Shown here: piece after piece, positions 30,728-39,231 of the stretch
Numbering within the stretch: position 1 is the first letter of the stretch
Layout: each line of letters begins with the position of its first letter
NCBI GenBank assembly: GCA_003331305.1
Contig: QOQB01000002.1
Coordinates: 62,001 to 126,000, forward strand
Reading direction: 5' to 3'
DNA length: 64,000 nt
DNA from: Flavobacteriales bacterium
GTDB taxonomy: Bacteria > Bacteroidota > Bacteroidia > Flavobacteriales > Flavobacteriaceae
Program-made: the position numbers and the translations under genes
The notes under the pieces: generated by a model
What the model saw: the letters and a program-made list of their open reading frames with translations, nothing else
Databases searched by the model: none
What the model was told of the DNA's origin: nothing

Positions 30728-30735
30728 TATTTTTG
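30728..30735 (+). promoter_or_regulatory. -7 promoter element of tsaB
   Basis: TATTTTTG matches TAnnTTTG and ends 4 nt before the tsaB ATG, implying a near-leaderless transcript. Confidence 0.5.
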
Positions 30736-30739
30736 CCAC

Positions 30740-31426
30740 ATGGCAATACTCTTGCATATAGAAACCGCCACCGAGCAATGTTCCGTTGCCCTAACTGACA
30801 ACGCAACACTGTTGACGCAAAAATCCATTTTAGAAGGCGGATTTAAGCACGCAGCTAAACTGCATGTTTTTATTGACGAAATCCTACGAGAAGCCAACAT
30901 CTCACCCTCAGAATTAGATGCTGTTGCTATTAGCGCAGGACCAGGGTCGTTTACAGGACTGCGGATTGGAAGCGTTGCCGCCAAAGGGTTGTGTTTTGCC
31001 TTAGACATCCCCCTAATAGCCTTACCAACTTTGCAACTATTAGCTGCGCCACATTGGCAGAACAGCAAAGTGGTTGCGCTTTTGGACGCACGCCGCGATG
31101 AGGTTTATACTGCAACTTTTGATCTAGGTGGTGAGGAGTTGTCTCCAACGCAAGCCCACATACTTAACGAAACTTCTTTTGCCGACCTTACCCACGAACC
31201 CGTTTGCTTTGTGGGTACAGGTGCCGAAAAAGCAAAAGCCATCTTACCCAAAAACACCAAGTGGCAGTTTCTGCCCACATTCCCAATAGCTACTGCCATG
31301 CCTGCCTTAACAGCTGCAGCATTTAAGAAAAAAGAGTTTACAGACAGCACCATTTTTTCACCTACCTATACTAAATCTGTTCGTATTACACCTTCAAAAA
31401 AAGATGCTTTAGGTAGGGTGGTGTAG
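30740..31426 (+). CDS. tsaB: tRNA threonylcarbamoyladenosine biosynthesis protein TsaB
   Basis: TsaB (YeaZ) dimerises with TsaD to make the universal t6A37 modification of ANN-decoding tRNAs. The 228-residue ASKHA-fold protein shows the N-terminal I-E-T-A-T-E-Q-C-S-V-A-L and G-P-G-S-F-T-G-L-R-I-G motif. Its ATG lies 4 nt downstream of a promoter-like element. It is convergent with nfu. The partner tsaD is not in the window. Confidence 0.95.
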   Translation: MAILLHIETATEQCSVALTDNATLLTQKSILEGGFKHAAKLHVFIDEILREANISPSELDAVAISAGPGSFTGLRIGSVAAKGLCFALDIPLIALPTLQLLAAPHWQNSKVVALLDARRDEVYTATFDLGGEELSPTQAHILNETSFADLTHEPVCFVGTGAEKAKAILPKNTKWQFLPTFPIATAMPALTAAAFKKKEFTDSTIFSPTYTKSVRITPSKKDALGRVV

Positions 31427-31463
31427 TTTTAATGAAATAAACAGCATTACAAAATTTAGCTTT

Positions 31464-32336
31464 CTACCCATTAATAGCCACGACTTGCTCTACTTTGCCG
31501 GGCAGCATTTCGCGCATCATGGTTTCAATCCCATTTTTAAGGGTAAAGGTAGAAGAAGGACAACCGCTACAAGCACCTTGTAGGACCACATGCACTGCCT
31601 TTTCAGATTCATTAAAAGATTGAAACACAATATTTCCACCATCAGAAGCCACGGCAGGCTTGATATATTCATCCAATATGCGGACAATTTCCTGCTCCGT
31701 TTGCGTAAAGTTTGTTTGCGCTTGCTCTGGCGTTTCATTGACAGGGACAAATCCAACTGCTAATATGGGTTTGTCAGCAGCCATATACTCGCGGATAAAG
31801 TTGCGCACTTCTTGCACCACCTCGTCCCATGATGTAATCTCATACTTCGTAACCGACACGAAGTTTTCATCCATATAGACTTCTTTTACAAACGGAAAAT
31901 GAAACAGTGCTTGCGCCAAAGGGGCGTCTTTGGTGGCGTCTATAGAAGTGAATTCCACACTAGCGGGAACCAATTTTTTGTTGGCTACAAATTTCATCAC
32001 AGCTGGATTTGGCGTGCTTTCGGCATACACACTGGCAGGCGTTGTCTTTTTTTCTTTTAAAACAGTTCCGCCATCAGCGAGATACTTTTCAAGTTGATCA
32101 TGTACTTCGTCTTGAACTTCATCCCATTCCACAATGGGAAATCGCTCTAGCGAAAGTTGGGTACTGCTCAACGTAACCGCTTTGACAAACGGTAAATAAA
32201 ATAGTTGTTGCGCCAAGGGCACTTCCGCAGCTTCTGCCACATTGTTAAAGGCATAGGCACGGTCTACCAAAGGCGTATCAGTAGCAAACACAAGCAAATC
32301 GGGGTTGTCAGATGGCAGTATACGAAAACGACTCAT
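31464..32336 (-). CDS. NifU-family iron-sulfur scaffold protein with duplicated Nfu N-terminal domain
   Basis: The 290-residue protein has two tandem Nfu N-terminal domains (about residues 1-90 and 100-190), each with the P-L-A-Q-x-L-F-x-x-P-F-V-K pattern, followed by a C-terminal NifU domain with the cluster-binding G-A-C-S-G-C-P-S-S. Nfu proteins carry and deliver [4Fe-4S] clusters. I start at the ATG at 32336 (M-S-R-F-R-I-L-P); the ORF track's TTG at 32351 overlaps the -7 promoter box. Confidence 0.92.
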   Translation of the reverse strand: MSRFRILPSDNPDLLVFATDTPLVDRAYAFNNVAEAAEVPLAQQLFYLPFVKAVTLSSTQLSLERFPIVEWDEVQDEVHDQLEKYLADGGTVLKEKKTTPASVYAESTPNPAVMKFVANKKLVPASVEFTSIDATKDAPLAQALFHFPFVKEVYMDENFVSVTKYEITSWDEVVQEVRNFIREYMAADKPILAVGFVPVNETPEQAQTNFTQTEQEIVRILDEYIKPAVASDGGNIVFQSFNESEKAVHVVLQGACSGCPSSTFTLKNGIETMMREMLPGKVEQVVAING

Positions 32337-32348
32337 AAGCTTTTGGTG

Positions 32349-32356
32349 CAAAAATA
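32349..32356 (-). promoter_or_regulatory. -7 promoter element of nfu
   Basis: On the minus strand this reads TATTTTTG, a match to TAnnTTTG, 12 nt before the ATG at 32336. It rules against the upstream TTG as the start. Confidence 0.5.
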
Positions 32357-32411
32357 CACATTCCTGCGTTCAGTCGCTTAGCCAGACCCTCAGATTTTTG
32401 TACTTTGCAGT

Positions 32412-32924
32412 ATGCTTGTAAAATCTGTTTTAGGACATACCCCACACTACGGAAAAGAATGTTTTTTTGCTGATAACGCCACACTCATCGGAGATGTTAT
32501 AATGGGAAATTATTGCTCGGTTTGGTTTCAGGCAGTGGTGCGTGGCGATGTAAACAGCATTCGTTTGGGGAATCGTGTAAACATTCAAGATGGTGCCGTA
32601 ATTCACGCTACCTACAAAACCTCGTCTACAACTATTGGAAACAACGTTTCGGTAGGGCACAACGCCATAGTGCATGGTTGCACTATCCACGATAATGTAT
32701 TGGTAGGTATGGGTGCCATTATTATGGACGATGCTGTTATTGAATCAAATAGTATAATTGCCGCCGGTGCGGTAGTGTCTAAAAACACCCTAGTACCTGC
32801 AGGTTCTGTATTTGCGGGTGTGCCTGCCAAAAAAATTAAAAACAGCTCCCCAGCATTAATTTCAGGCGAAATTGAGCGTATTGCCAAAAACTACAGCCTT
32901 TATGCCAGTTGGTTTAAAGACTAA
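32412..32924 (+). CDS. Gamma carbonic anhydrase-like hexapeptide protein
   Basis: This 170-residue left-handed beta-helix protein of the gamma-carbonic anhydrase/PaaY/YrdA family has hexapeptide repeats throughout and a C-terminal helix. The zinc-binding histidines are present in I-H-A-T-Y and V-G-H-N-A-I-V-H-G-C, and R-G-D-V is conserved. Activity as carbonic anhydrase is plausible but many relatives have other roles. The stop overlaps the convergent murI stop by 4 nt. Confidence 0.88.
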   Translation: MLVKSVLGHTPHYGKECFFADNATLIGDVIMGNYCSVWFQAVVRGDVNSIRLGNRVNIQDGAVIHATYKTSSTTIGNNVSVGHNAIVHGCTIHDNVLVGMGAIIMDDAVIESNSIIAAGAVVSKNTLVPAGSVFAGVPAKKIKNSSPALISGEIERIAKNYSLYASWFKD

Positions 32925-33694
32925 ATGTCGATTTGTGACACATCGTCTACACCAAAAAGCTTCCAAAGTTTTTTATCCGGATATTGCGTACTGAAATAGG
33001 TAGTGTCACCCCTACCATTATGAAGCAATTGGTGTTGTTCCAAGAGCCTATGGGTTTGCTTAGCAACGGCATTGCTACAATCCACAATAGTAACGTTTTT
33101 TGGAAGTATGCGCCCAAGCGCCTGACGTAAAAAGGGGTAGTGGGTACAGCCTAAAACCAAATGGTCGATGGGTTTTTCTAACATGGGTGCTAGGTCGTTT
33201 TGGAGTTGTCTTTCCGCTTCCAAACTAGTCGCTTTTCCACTTTCTACCAATGCTACTAATCCGTGTCCAATTTGGGAAATTACGTCAATGTCTTTGGCGT
33301 GGTCTTGTGCAGTAGTTTGAAACAGCTCACTTGACAATGTTCCTTCAGTAGCCAATACGCCAACTACACCTGTTTTACTGCCCAATGCGGCAGGTTTTAT
33401 TGCGGGCTCGATGCCTACAAAAGGCACCGAAAAGGATTCGCGAAGGTGTGCTATGGCGTTAGTGGTTGCGGTATTGCAAGCTACCACTATAAGCTTACAT
33501 CCTTTTGCGATGAGCCATTCACTAATAATTTCAGAACGATTTTGAATTTCAGATTTTGTGCGTTTGCCGTAAGGCGCAAATGCTTGATCGGCTACATAAA
33601 TAATTTCCTCGTTTGGAAGAAGTTCTCGCAGTGCGTGAAATACGGAAAGTCCGCCCACACCTGAATCAAATACGCCAATAGGAGAATTCCGCAT
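32921..33694 (-). CDS. murI: Glutamate racemase
   Basis: MurI makes D-glutamate for peptidoglycan. The 257-residue enzyme shows G-V-F-D-S-G-V-G-G-L-S-V, the first catalytic cysteine in V-A-C-N-T-A-T and the second in L-G-C-T-H-Y-P. It is the last gene of the minus-strand envelope run but is separated from ompH by a terminator, so it may have its own promoter (TATTTTTA lies close to its ATG). Confidence 0.95.
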   Translation of the reverse strand: MRNSPIGVFDSGVGGLSVFHALRELLPNEEIIYVADQAFAPYGKRTKSEIQNRSEIISEWLIAKGCKLIVVACNTATTNAIAHLRESFSVPFVGIEPAIKPAALGSKTGVVGVLATEGTLSSELFQTTAQDHAKDIDVISQIGHGLVALVESGKATSLEAERQLQNDLAPMLEKPIDHLVLGCTHYPFLRQALGRILPKNVTIVDCSNAVAKQTHRLLEQHQLLHNGRGDTTYFSTQYPDKKLWKLFGVDDVSQIDI

Positions 33695-33705
33695 GTCTAA
33701 AAATA

Positions 33706-33736
33706 AAAAAACTGCTCCGAATAGAAGCAGTTTTTT
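33706..33736 (-). terminator. Intrinsic terminator downstream of the OmpH genes
   Basis: AAAAAACTGCT and AGCAGTTTTTT form an 11-bp stem around a 9-nt loop. The A and T runs make it usable in both directions; on the minus strand it ends the bamA-ompH-ompH transcript before murI. Confidence 0.88.
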
Positions 33737-33757
33737 AAAATTGTCTGAAAATTCGAA

Positions 33758-34261
33758 TTAGATTCCCAATGCATTCTTTACGTCTGGCGAAAGATCTTTA
33801 CCGTTTGCCATAAGCAAAGCACCGCCCATACTACCGTCAATCACGTAGTCAAAACCTTGAGTTTTGGCTACTTCTTGAATTTTAGCACGCACATTTTCAA
33901 TGATAGGACGAAGCAAATCAGCTTGCTTCTTCTGAATATCTTGAGATGCCGTTTGACGGAACTGTTGGATATTTTGCTCCATGCCAGCCAACTCTTGCTG
34001 ACGCGCTTGGTTTGTTACATCGGTTTGATTTTCTGCCTCAGCAGAATACGTTTGCAACTTGGTTTGGTATTCCTTAATTGATGCTTCAATTTCGGTTTGA
34101 TAGTCCTTCTCCAGTTTCTGAACTTCTTCTTGAGCAGCTAATACGCTAGGCATTTCGCTGATAAGCTTTTGGAAGTCTATGTGTGCCACTTTACTTTGTG
34201 CATAGGTAGCACTGCTTAGCATCAAAACTATGGTTAGAAAGAGTGTAGATATATATTTCAT
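33758..34261 (-). CDS. OmpH/Skp-family periplasmic chaperone
   Basis: Skp-like chaperones hold unfolded outer-membrane proteins for the BAM complex. The 167-residue protein has a signal peptide (ending A-T-Y-A-Q), the H-I-D-F-Q-K-L start of the mature domain, a coiled-coil arm (about residues 40-120) and the C-terminal Y-V-I-D-G-S. It lies 22 nt after a second, longer OmpH gene and two genes after bamA, the standard Bacteroidota arrangement. Confidence 0.93.
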   Translation of the reverse strand: MKYISTLFLTIVLMLSSATYAQSKVAHIDFQKLISEMPSVLAAQEEVQKLEKDYQTEIEASIKEYQTKLQTYSAEAENQTDVTNQARQQELAGMEQNIQQFRQTASQDIQKKQADLLRPIIENVRAKIQEVAKTQGFDYVIDGSMGGALLMANGKDLSPDVKNALGI

Positions 34262-34283
34262 TTGATTAAGATTAATTTGAATA

Positions 34284-35204
34284 TTACTTTTTTTGTTGCG
34301 CTTGTTTGCGTTTTTCTTCGATTTCTTTTTTGCGTCGCTTTAGCTCTTCAAGACGTTCCTTTTTACGCTTTGCTAATGCTTCTGCTTGTTCTTTTTTACG
34401 TTGTGCTATTTCCGCAGCACGGTCTTTTCTTTTTTGTTCTGTCTCAGCTTTTCGAGCTGCTCTTTGTTCTTCTTCAGAGCGAATTTCAGTCGCGTCGCCG
34501 GGAGTTTTTTGCTTTGGTTTTTTCGTATTCTTTTTACGTTTTCGCTCTGCTTTACGTTCTTCTAACAACTTTAATCTTTCGGCTTTGCGCTGCTCTAAAG
34601 CCTTTCGCTTTGCTTCTAATGCGGGGTTGCTCTGCTGGCGGCGTTCTTCTTTTTTGGATTTACTCAAAAATTCTTGCGCCTCCTTTCTGTCTTCAATTTC
34701 TATGTATCGAATAACAAGTTCGCTAATATCGTATTTTTTTTCAGAATGCAACACCAAAATGTCTGCAGTGCTATCAAAAACATAATCCAAATTACGATCA
34801 TCGGCAACTTCTTTGATTGCGGTTAGTATTTCATCTTGTGCAGGTTGTGCTAATAATACTTTTTGTTTAATCCAATCGCCCTCTGTCCCAAAACGTTTTT
34901 CAATGTATTGATCTAATTTCTCTTGTTCAAAAGCAATATCATCTGTACGCTCGTCAAAAATTTCTTCAGTAAGCAGGGGGCGTTCAAGGGCTAAAGATTC
35001 CCGCTGCTGGTCTAACTCTTTTTGTTGAAGTTCTATTTCATTTCGCCAAGTCTTAATTTTTGCTTCAAGTTCTTGATTTGAAATGGCATACTCTTTATTT
35101 GATCCTAAGACTTTATCAATATCTAAAAACCCAATACGAACATTTTGTTGAGCAATAACAAATGTTGAAAGGAAGAGTAATGACGAAAAAACCATGGAAC
35201 GCAT
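34284..35204 (-). CDS. OmpH/Skp-family chaperone with long charged C-terminal extension
   Basis: The 306-residue protein has a signal peptide (ending F-V-I-A-Q-Q), a Skp core (R-I-G-F-L-D-I-D-K-V-L to about residue 150, with Y-V-F-D-S) and a tail of about 130 residues made almost wholly of Lys, Arg, Glu, Ala and Gln. The tail looks like a long coiled coil or single alpha-helix, interrupted by K-K-P-K-Q-K-T-P-G-D. I start at the ATG at 35204, which gives a proper signal peptide; the ORF track extends 19 codons into the bamA gap. It lies 20 nt downstream of bamA. Confidence 0.9.
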   Translation of the reverse strand: MRSMVFSSLLFLSTFVIAQQNVRIGFLDIDKVLGSNKEYAISNQELEAKIKTWRNEIELQQKELDQQRESLALERPLLTEEIFDERTDDIAFEQEKLDQYIEKRFGTEGDWIKQKVLLAQPAQDEILTAIKEVADDRNLDYVFDSTADILVLHSEKKYDISELVIRYIEIEDRKEAQEFLSKSKKEERRQQSNPALEAKRKALEQRKAERLKLLEERKAERKRKKNTKKPKQKTPGDATEIRSEEEQRAARKAETEQKRKDRAAEIAQRKKEQAEALAKRKKERLEELKRRKKEIEEKRKQAQQKK

Positions 35205-35224
35205 AATCGTTATCGTACTTTTAG

Positions 35225-37777
35225 TTAAAATTGCTGTCCTATGATAAAATGTGTTTCCCATCCGTGAGGATTTAAATCGTTTTCTAACGCGCTATCAAAC
35301 CCATATCCAAAATCTATGCCTAACAATCCAAACGCAGGCATAAATATCCGAACACCAAAGCCAGCAGAGCGCTTACTGTTAAACGGATTAAATTCGCGAA
35401 AATTGTTGTATCCGTTCCCTGCTTCTAAAAAAGATAGCGCATAAATAGACGCACTTGGTTTCAGTGTGATAGGATAGCGAAGTTCTAACGAAAATTTGTT
35501 GTAAACTGTAGAGCCGTCAGTACTAGATAGCGATTGATTTTCATAGCCTCGAAGTGCAATCATTTCTCTTCCGTCTAAAGCGTATTGCGCCAAACCGTCT
35601 CCACCTAAATAGTAACGCTCAAATGGAATAATACCTCTTTCATTATTATAAGCTCCTAAAAAGCCAAATTCGGCGTGGGTACGTAAAATAAGTTTAGCAA
35701 AGAGGCGCGTATACCAACTTCCCTCAAAATTGAGCTTATAATACTCTAACCAGCGAAATTTTTCTTGATCGATTTTTTCTCTGTTTGCAGAGCCGTCCGC
35801 ATTTTGATAAGCAGGCTGATTTTCTAAATCACCATAATCCACATTATTCACCAAAGAATATGGGAATGAAAATTTAGCGCCAATTGTAAAGGAAGATCCT
35901 CCAACGGGGAAAATTGGATTGGTGAACGTATTGTTTCTTGAGAGTGCTACCGCATAGAATAAATTGTTTGACACACCGTCACCAAAAGTAAATAGACCTG
36001 TGTAATAATTATTTAAATCAAAATACTGATAACCAATAGTCTGAGAAAGTGTAAAATAATCATCGGGTACTTGTAAGCGTTTTGCTAAGCCAAAGTTTAT
36101 ACCTCTAATTTTAAAATACTCATTCTTATTGGCAAGCCCTGTCATATAATCATAACGATACTGCGTGGTTTGGGAGATAGAGGTCGAAAAGCGTACAGGT
36201 TGCTCACCCCCAAGCCATGGTTCGGCAAAAGAAAAACTATAGGTTTCGAAAAACCGACTTGCCTGCAATCGAAGCGAAAGTTGTTGCCCATCGCCCATTG
36301 GAACTGGCTTGTACTCTTCTTTGTTCCAAATATTGCGCATAGAGAAGTTATTAAATGACAAGCCTAAGGTGCCAATAAAACCACCGCCACCATAGCCGCC
36401 TTGAAGCTCAATTTGACTAGCTCCTCGCTCTACCAAACCGTACTCGATGTCTACAGTGCCCGCGTTTGGATCTACGTCTTTGAAATCGGGAGTGATTTGC
36501 TCTGCATCAAAAAAGCCCAGTTGTCCCAATTCACGGACCGACCGCACTACCTTATCTTTACTATAAAGCTCACCTGGACGTGTTCTAATTTCTCTGTATA
36601 TAACATGGTCATTTGTACGGTCGTTACCACGTACTGAAATGCGATTAAAATAGGCAGGCTTTCCTTCTGTTATACGAATTTCAAAATCGATGGTGTCATT
36701 TGTAGCACTAACCTCAACAGGGTTAATGCTTGAAAATAAGTATCCATTATTTTGATATAAATTGGTAAGATCATCACCGTCAGGCTTGGTTTGATCAGCA
36801 ATACGTTTACGAAGCAAAACTCCGTTATATGTGTCACCAGGTTTAAGCCCTAAAATTCGTGAAAGTTGTGCATCAGAATAAATAGAGTTACCTATAAAAT
36901 CGATTTCGCCAAAAAAGTATTTATTGCCTTCTTGAACGGCAATGTCGACATCAATTTTATTTGCATCAATTATAATGGTGTCAGAAACAATCCTAGCATC
37001 ACGATACCCTTTTTCTTTGTAGAAGTCAAGCAAGGATTTGAGGTCTTCATCAAAATCAGCTTCAATATATTTGGAACGTTTCCAAAACCGTCCAGGAAAT
37101 TCAACACGTGTATTTTTAAATTTTTTGCGCAGTTTTTTATTACTAAAAACAGAATTTCCATCAAAAGCAAGCGATCGTACTTTTACTCGGTCTCCACGAT
37201 CTAGGGATACCAGCATTTTTTGATTGTTGACCCCTGTGGTATCTGGCTTTATATCTATGGTTACTTTGGCATTTAAAAAACCGTCTTTTCGGTATTTGTT
37301 TTCGATGTAGTTTTTGGTGGTGGCTAAAAAATTCTTACTGAGTTTTTTCCCTTTTTTAATATCCGTGTCTTTGACAATGGTTTCTATTTTACCCTTTTTA
37401 ATTCCTTTAATAGTGTACTCAGAAAGTGTGGGCAATTCTTGTATGTAGAGTTCCAAATCGGCAACGTCTCCCTCAATTTTAGTAATAAAAAACTCAATAT
37501 CACTAAAAAGTTCAAGCTTCCAGAGTTTGTTAATAGTAGCGCTAACTTCTTCACCAGGGATCTGAATACGTTGTCCCTTTTTAAGACCTGTATAGGCAAC
37601 AACAGTTTGCGGGCTAAAGCTTTTTACTCCAGTGACGGTAATTTCACCCAGTTCGTAAATTTTTCCTTTGTCATAGGTGGTTTCTTGAGCAAAACCTAAG
37701 GTAAAACCTAAAAGCGCAATGCATAAGAAGATGGAGTGGAGGAGGTTGTTACGTAAGTTGTTCGCTTGTTTTTCCAA
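35225..37777 (-). CDS. bamA: Outer membrane protein assembly factor BamA
   Basis: BamA inserts beta-barrel proteins into the outer membrane. The 850-residue protein has a signal peptide (ending L-G-F-A-Q), about five POTRA domains (to about residue 440), then the Omp85 barrel with the R-G-Y-E-N-Q-S-L loop-6 motif and the terminal strand W-E-T-H-F-I-I-G-Q-Q-F. It overlaps uppS by 29 nt and is followed by two OmpH chaperones, which work in the same pathway. Confidence 0.96.
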   Translation of the reverse strand: MEKQANNLRNNLLHSIFLCIALLGFTLGFAQETTYDKGKIYELGEITVTGVKSFSPQTVVAYTGLKKGQRIQIPGEEVSATINKLWKLELFSDIEFFITKIEGDVADLELYIQELPTLSEYTIKGIKKGKIETIVKDTDIKKGKKLSKNFLATTKNYIENKYRKDGFLNAKVTIDIKPDTTGVNNQKMLVSLDRGDRVKVRSLAFDGNSVFSNKKLRKKFKNTRVEFPGRFWKRSKYIEADFDEDLKSLLDFYKEKGYRDARIVSDTIIIDANKIDVDIAVQEGNKYFFGEIDFIGNSIYSDAQLSRILGLKPGDTYNGVLLRKRIADQTKPDGDDLTNLYQNNGYLFSSINPVEVSATNDTIDFEIRITEGKPAYFNRISVRGNDRTNDHVIYREIRTRPGELYSKDKVVRSVRELGQLGFFDAEQITPDFKDVDPNAGTVDIEYGLVERGASQIELQGGYGGGGFIGTLGLSFNNFSMRNIWNKEEYKPVPMGDGQQLSLRLQASRFFETYSFSFAEPWLGGEQPVRFSTSISQTTQYRYDYMTGLANKNEYFKIRGINFGLAKRLQVPDDYFTLSQTIGYQYFDLNNYYTGLFTFGDGVSNNLFYAVALSRNNTFTNPIFPVGGSSFTIGAKFSFPYSLVNNVDYGDLENQPAYQNADGSANREKIDQEKFRWLEYYKLNFEGSWYTRLFAKLILRTHAEFGFLGAYNNERGIIPFERYYLGGDGLAQYALDGREMIALRGYENQSLSSTDGSTVYNKFSLELRYPITLKPSASIYALSFLEAGNGYNNFREFNPFNSKRSAGFGVRIFMPAFGLLGIDFGYGFDSALENDLNPHGWETHFIIGQQF

Positions 37778-38489
37778 ATCTGCGTTCTCTTTTTTGATAA
37801 CTTAAAATTGCCCGATGGAGTGATTGTTCGTTAAATTCTGGCCACAACTCCTCAGTAAAGTAAAGTTCAGCATAGGCAATTTGCCACAGCAAAAAGTTAC
37901 TAATTCGCACTTCTCCGCTAGTGCGGATAAGTAAATCTACATCAGGCAGATTTTGCGTGTAAAGATGCTCATTAATTATGGTTTCGTCAATACTTTCAAT
38001 AGGAATTATATTATTTTTAACTTTTTGACTTATTTGCACCACAGCTTGTTTGATTTCTTCTCTGGCGCCATAGCTAATTGCTAAGGTCAAATGCATTCCC
38101 GTATTATGGGTGGTTTTTTTAATGACTTCAAGTAGTTCTTGTTGAACATTTTCAGGTAATTTACTCAGTGAGCCAATAGCACTAAGCTTGATATTATTAG
38201 AAATCATCTGTGCCAACTCACGGCGTAGACTCTTTACTAACAGCCCCATTAGGGTATTTACTTCTGTTTTTGGACGGCTCCAATTCTCCGTAGAAAAAGC
38301 GTACAGCGTAAGGTGTTTAATCCCAATTTTTGAAGCCTCTTCAACGTTTTTGCGAACCGCTTCTGCTCCTGCTTCGTGACCACGAACACGCATTTTACCA
38401 TGCTGCTTTGCCCAACGGCCATTCCCATCCATAATGATAGCAATGTGTTGTGGTAGCATTTCCAGATTAATTTCTTCGAAACTCATCAT
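37749..38489 (-). CDS. uppS: Isoprenyl transferase (undecaprenyl diphosphate synthase)
   Basis: UppS makes the C55 lipid carrier for peptidoglycan and O-antigen. The signature I-A-I-I-M-D-G-N-G-R-W-A-K-Q and the R-T-S-G-E-V-R-I-S-N-F motif near the C-terminus are present. The start is placed at tandem ATGs (38489 or 38486), four to seven bases after the DUF6089 stop; the ORF track's longer form overlaps that gene. The product is 246 residues, the usual length. Confidence 0.95.
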   Translation of the reverse strand: MMSFEEINLEMLPQHIAIIMDGNGRWAKQHGKMRVRGHEAGAEAVRKNVEEASKIGIKHLTLYAFSTENWSRPKTEVNTLMGLLVKSLRRELAQMISNNIKLSAIGSLSKLPENVQQELLEVIKKTTHNTGMHLTLAISYGAREEIKQAVVQISQKVKNNIIPIESIDETIINEHLYTQNLPDVDLLIRTSGEVRISNFLLWQIAYAELYFTEELWPEFNEQSLHRAILSYQKRERRFGKTSEQLT

Positions 38490-38493
38490 TATT

Positions 38494-39186
38494 TTATTCT
38501 CTGCAACAAGGTAATCTTCCAAAGGCGTAAGTTATTGAAATCCCAGTAAATACCAACCAATCGTTGCTTAAACTAGTAGAAAATTTTCTTGCAAGAGGTT
38601 GTTTGTCTGTATTTGGAAAACTTCCATCAAGGTTGTCAGAAAATGTAAGTTGCGGTTGAACCTCTGCTGCTACGACCCAATATTGCCCTAAATTGATTTT
38701 TACTCCTGCGCCAAAAGGAATGCCTAGAGTCATTTTTTTTCCATGGGCAGATGCGGTATTTTCAAATGTTGGAAAATACAACTCATCAGTTACCATCCGC
38801 TGTACGCCAACATGCAAATAAGGAGTCCATGAAGTACTAAAATCCCCAATCGCGAACGGCACATAACTTACTTCAATTCCAACGCCCCACGCGCTGTATG
38901 AATTTGAAAAAGAAAGGCCTCTGGCAAGGCGATCTAGATCTGTTGCATTAACGTCATTTGCCCCAAACTTACTTGTGCTAAATTGCCCTCGTAGCGCAAT
39001 GCGTTGTGTAATGTTTCGTTTGTAAATGATGCCATAACCCAAATGTTTTGGGTTGAAATACTGTGTATTTCCTATTTCGCCAATATAGTTGGTACCTCCC
39101 ACAATTATCCCTAATTCGTGACGCTGCGCGTGGACTGCCGTAAAAGCGAAGCTTACTAAAAAACACCAAAAAAATATGCGGGTCAT
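38494..39186 (-). CDS. DUF6089 family outer-membrane-like protein
   Basis: The 230-residue protein has a signal peptide ending V-H-A-Q and beta-rich sequence with alternating hydrophobic residues, including G-I-I-V-G-G-T-N-Y-I-G-E-I-G, the DUF6089 hallmark. It is probably a small outer-membrane beta-barrel. Function is unknown. Its place between nadK and uppS-bamA is strongly conserved in Flavobacteriaceae and hints at an envelope role. The C-terminus (L-P-C-C-R-E) is not a typical barrel end. Confidence 0.88.
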   Translation of the reverse strand: MTRIFFWCFLVSFAFTAVHAQRHELGIIVGGTNYIGEIGNTQYFNPKHLGYGIIYKRNITQRIALRGQFSTSKFGANDVNATDLDRLARGLSFSNSYSAWGVGIEVSYVPFAIGDFSTSWTPYLHVGVQRMVTDELYFPTFENTASAHGKKMTLGIPFGAGVKINLGQYWVVAAEVQPQLTFSDNLDGSFPNTDKQPLARKFSTSLSNDWLVFTGISITYAFGRLPCCRE

Positions 39187-39231
39187 ACGAAATGTGTGTA
39201 TGCTAAAAACAGAAAATCACCAATTTTATTG

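Noticed and set aside
34306-34785. 159-aa plus-strand ORF with Ser/Phe/Arg-rich sequence
   Set aside because: It is antisense to the Lys/Glu-rich tail of the OmpH gene; the composition is a direct consequence of AAG/GAA codons read backward.
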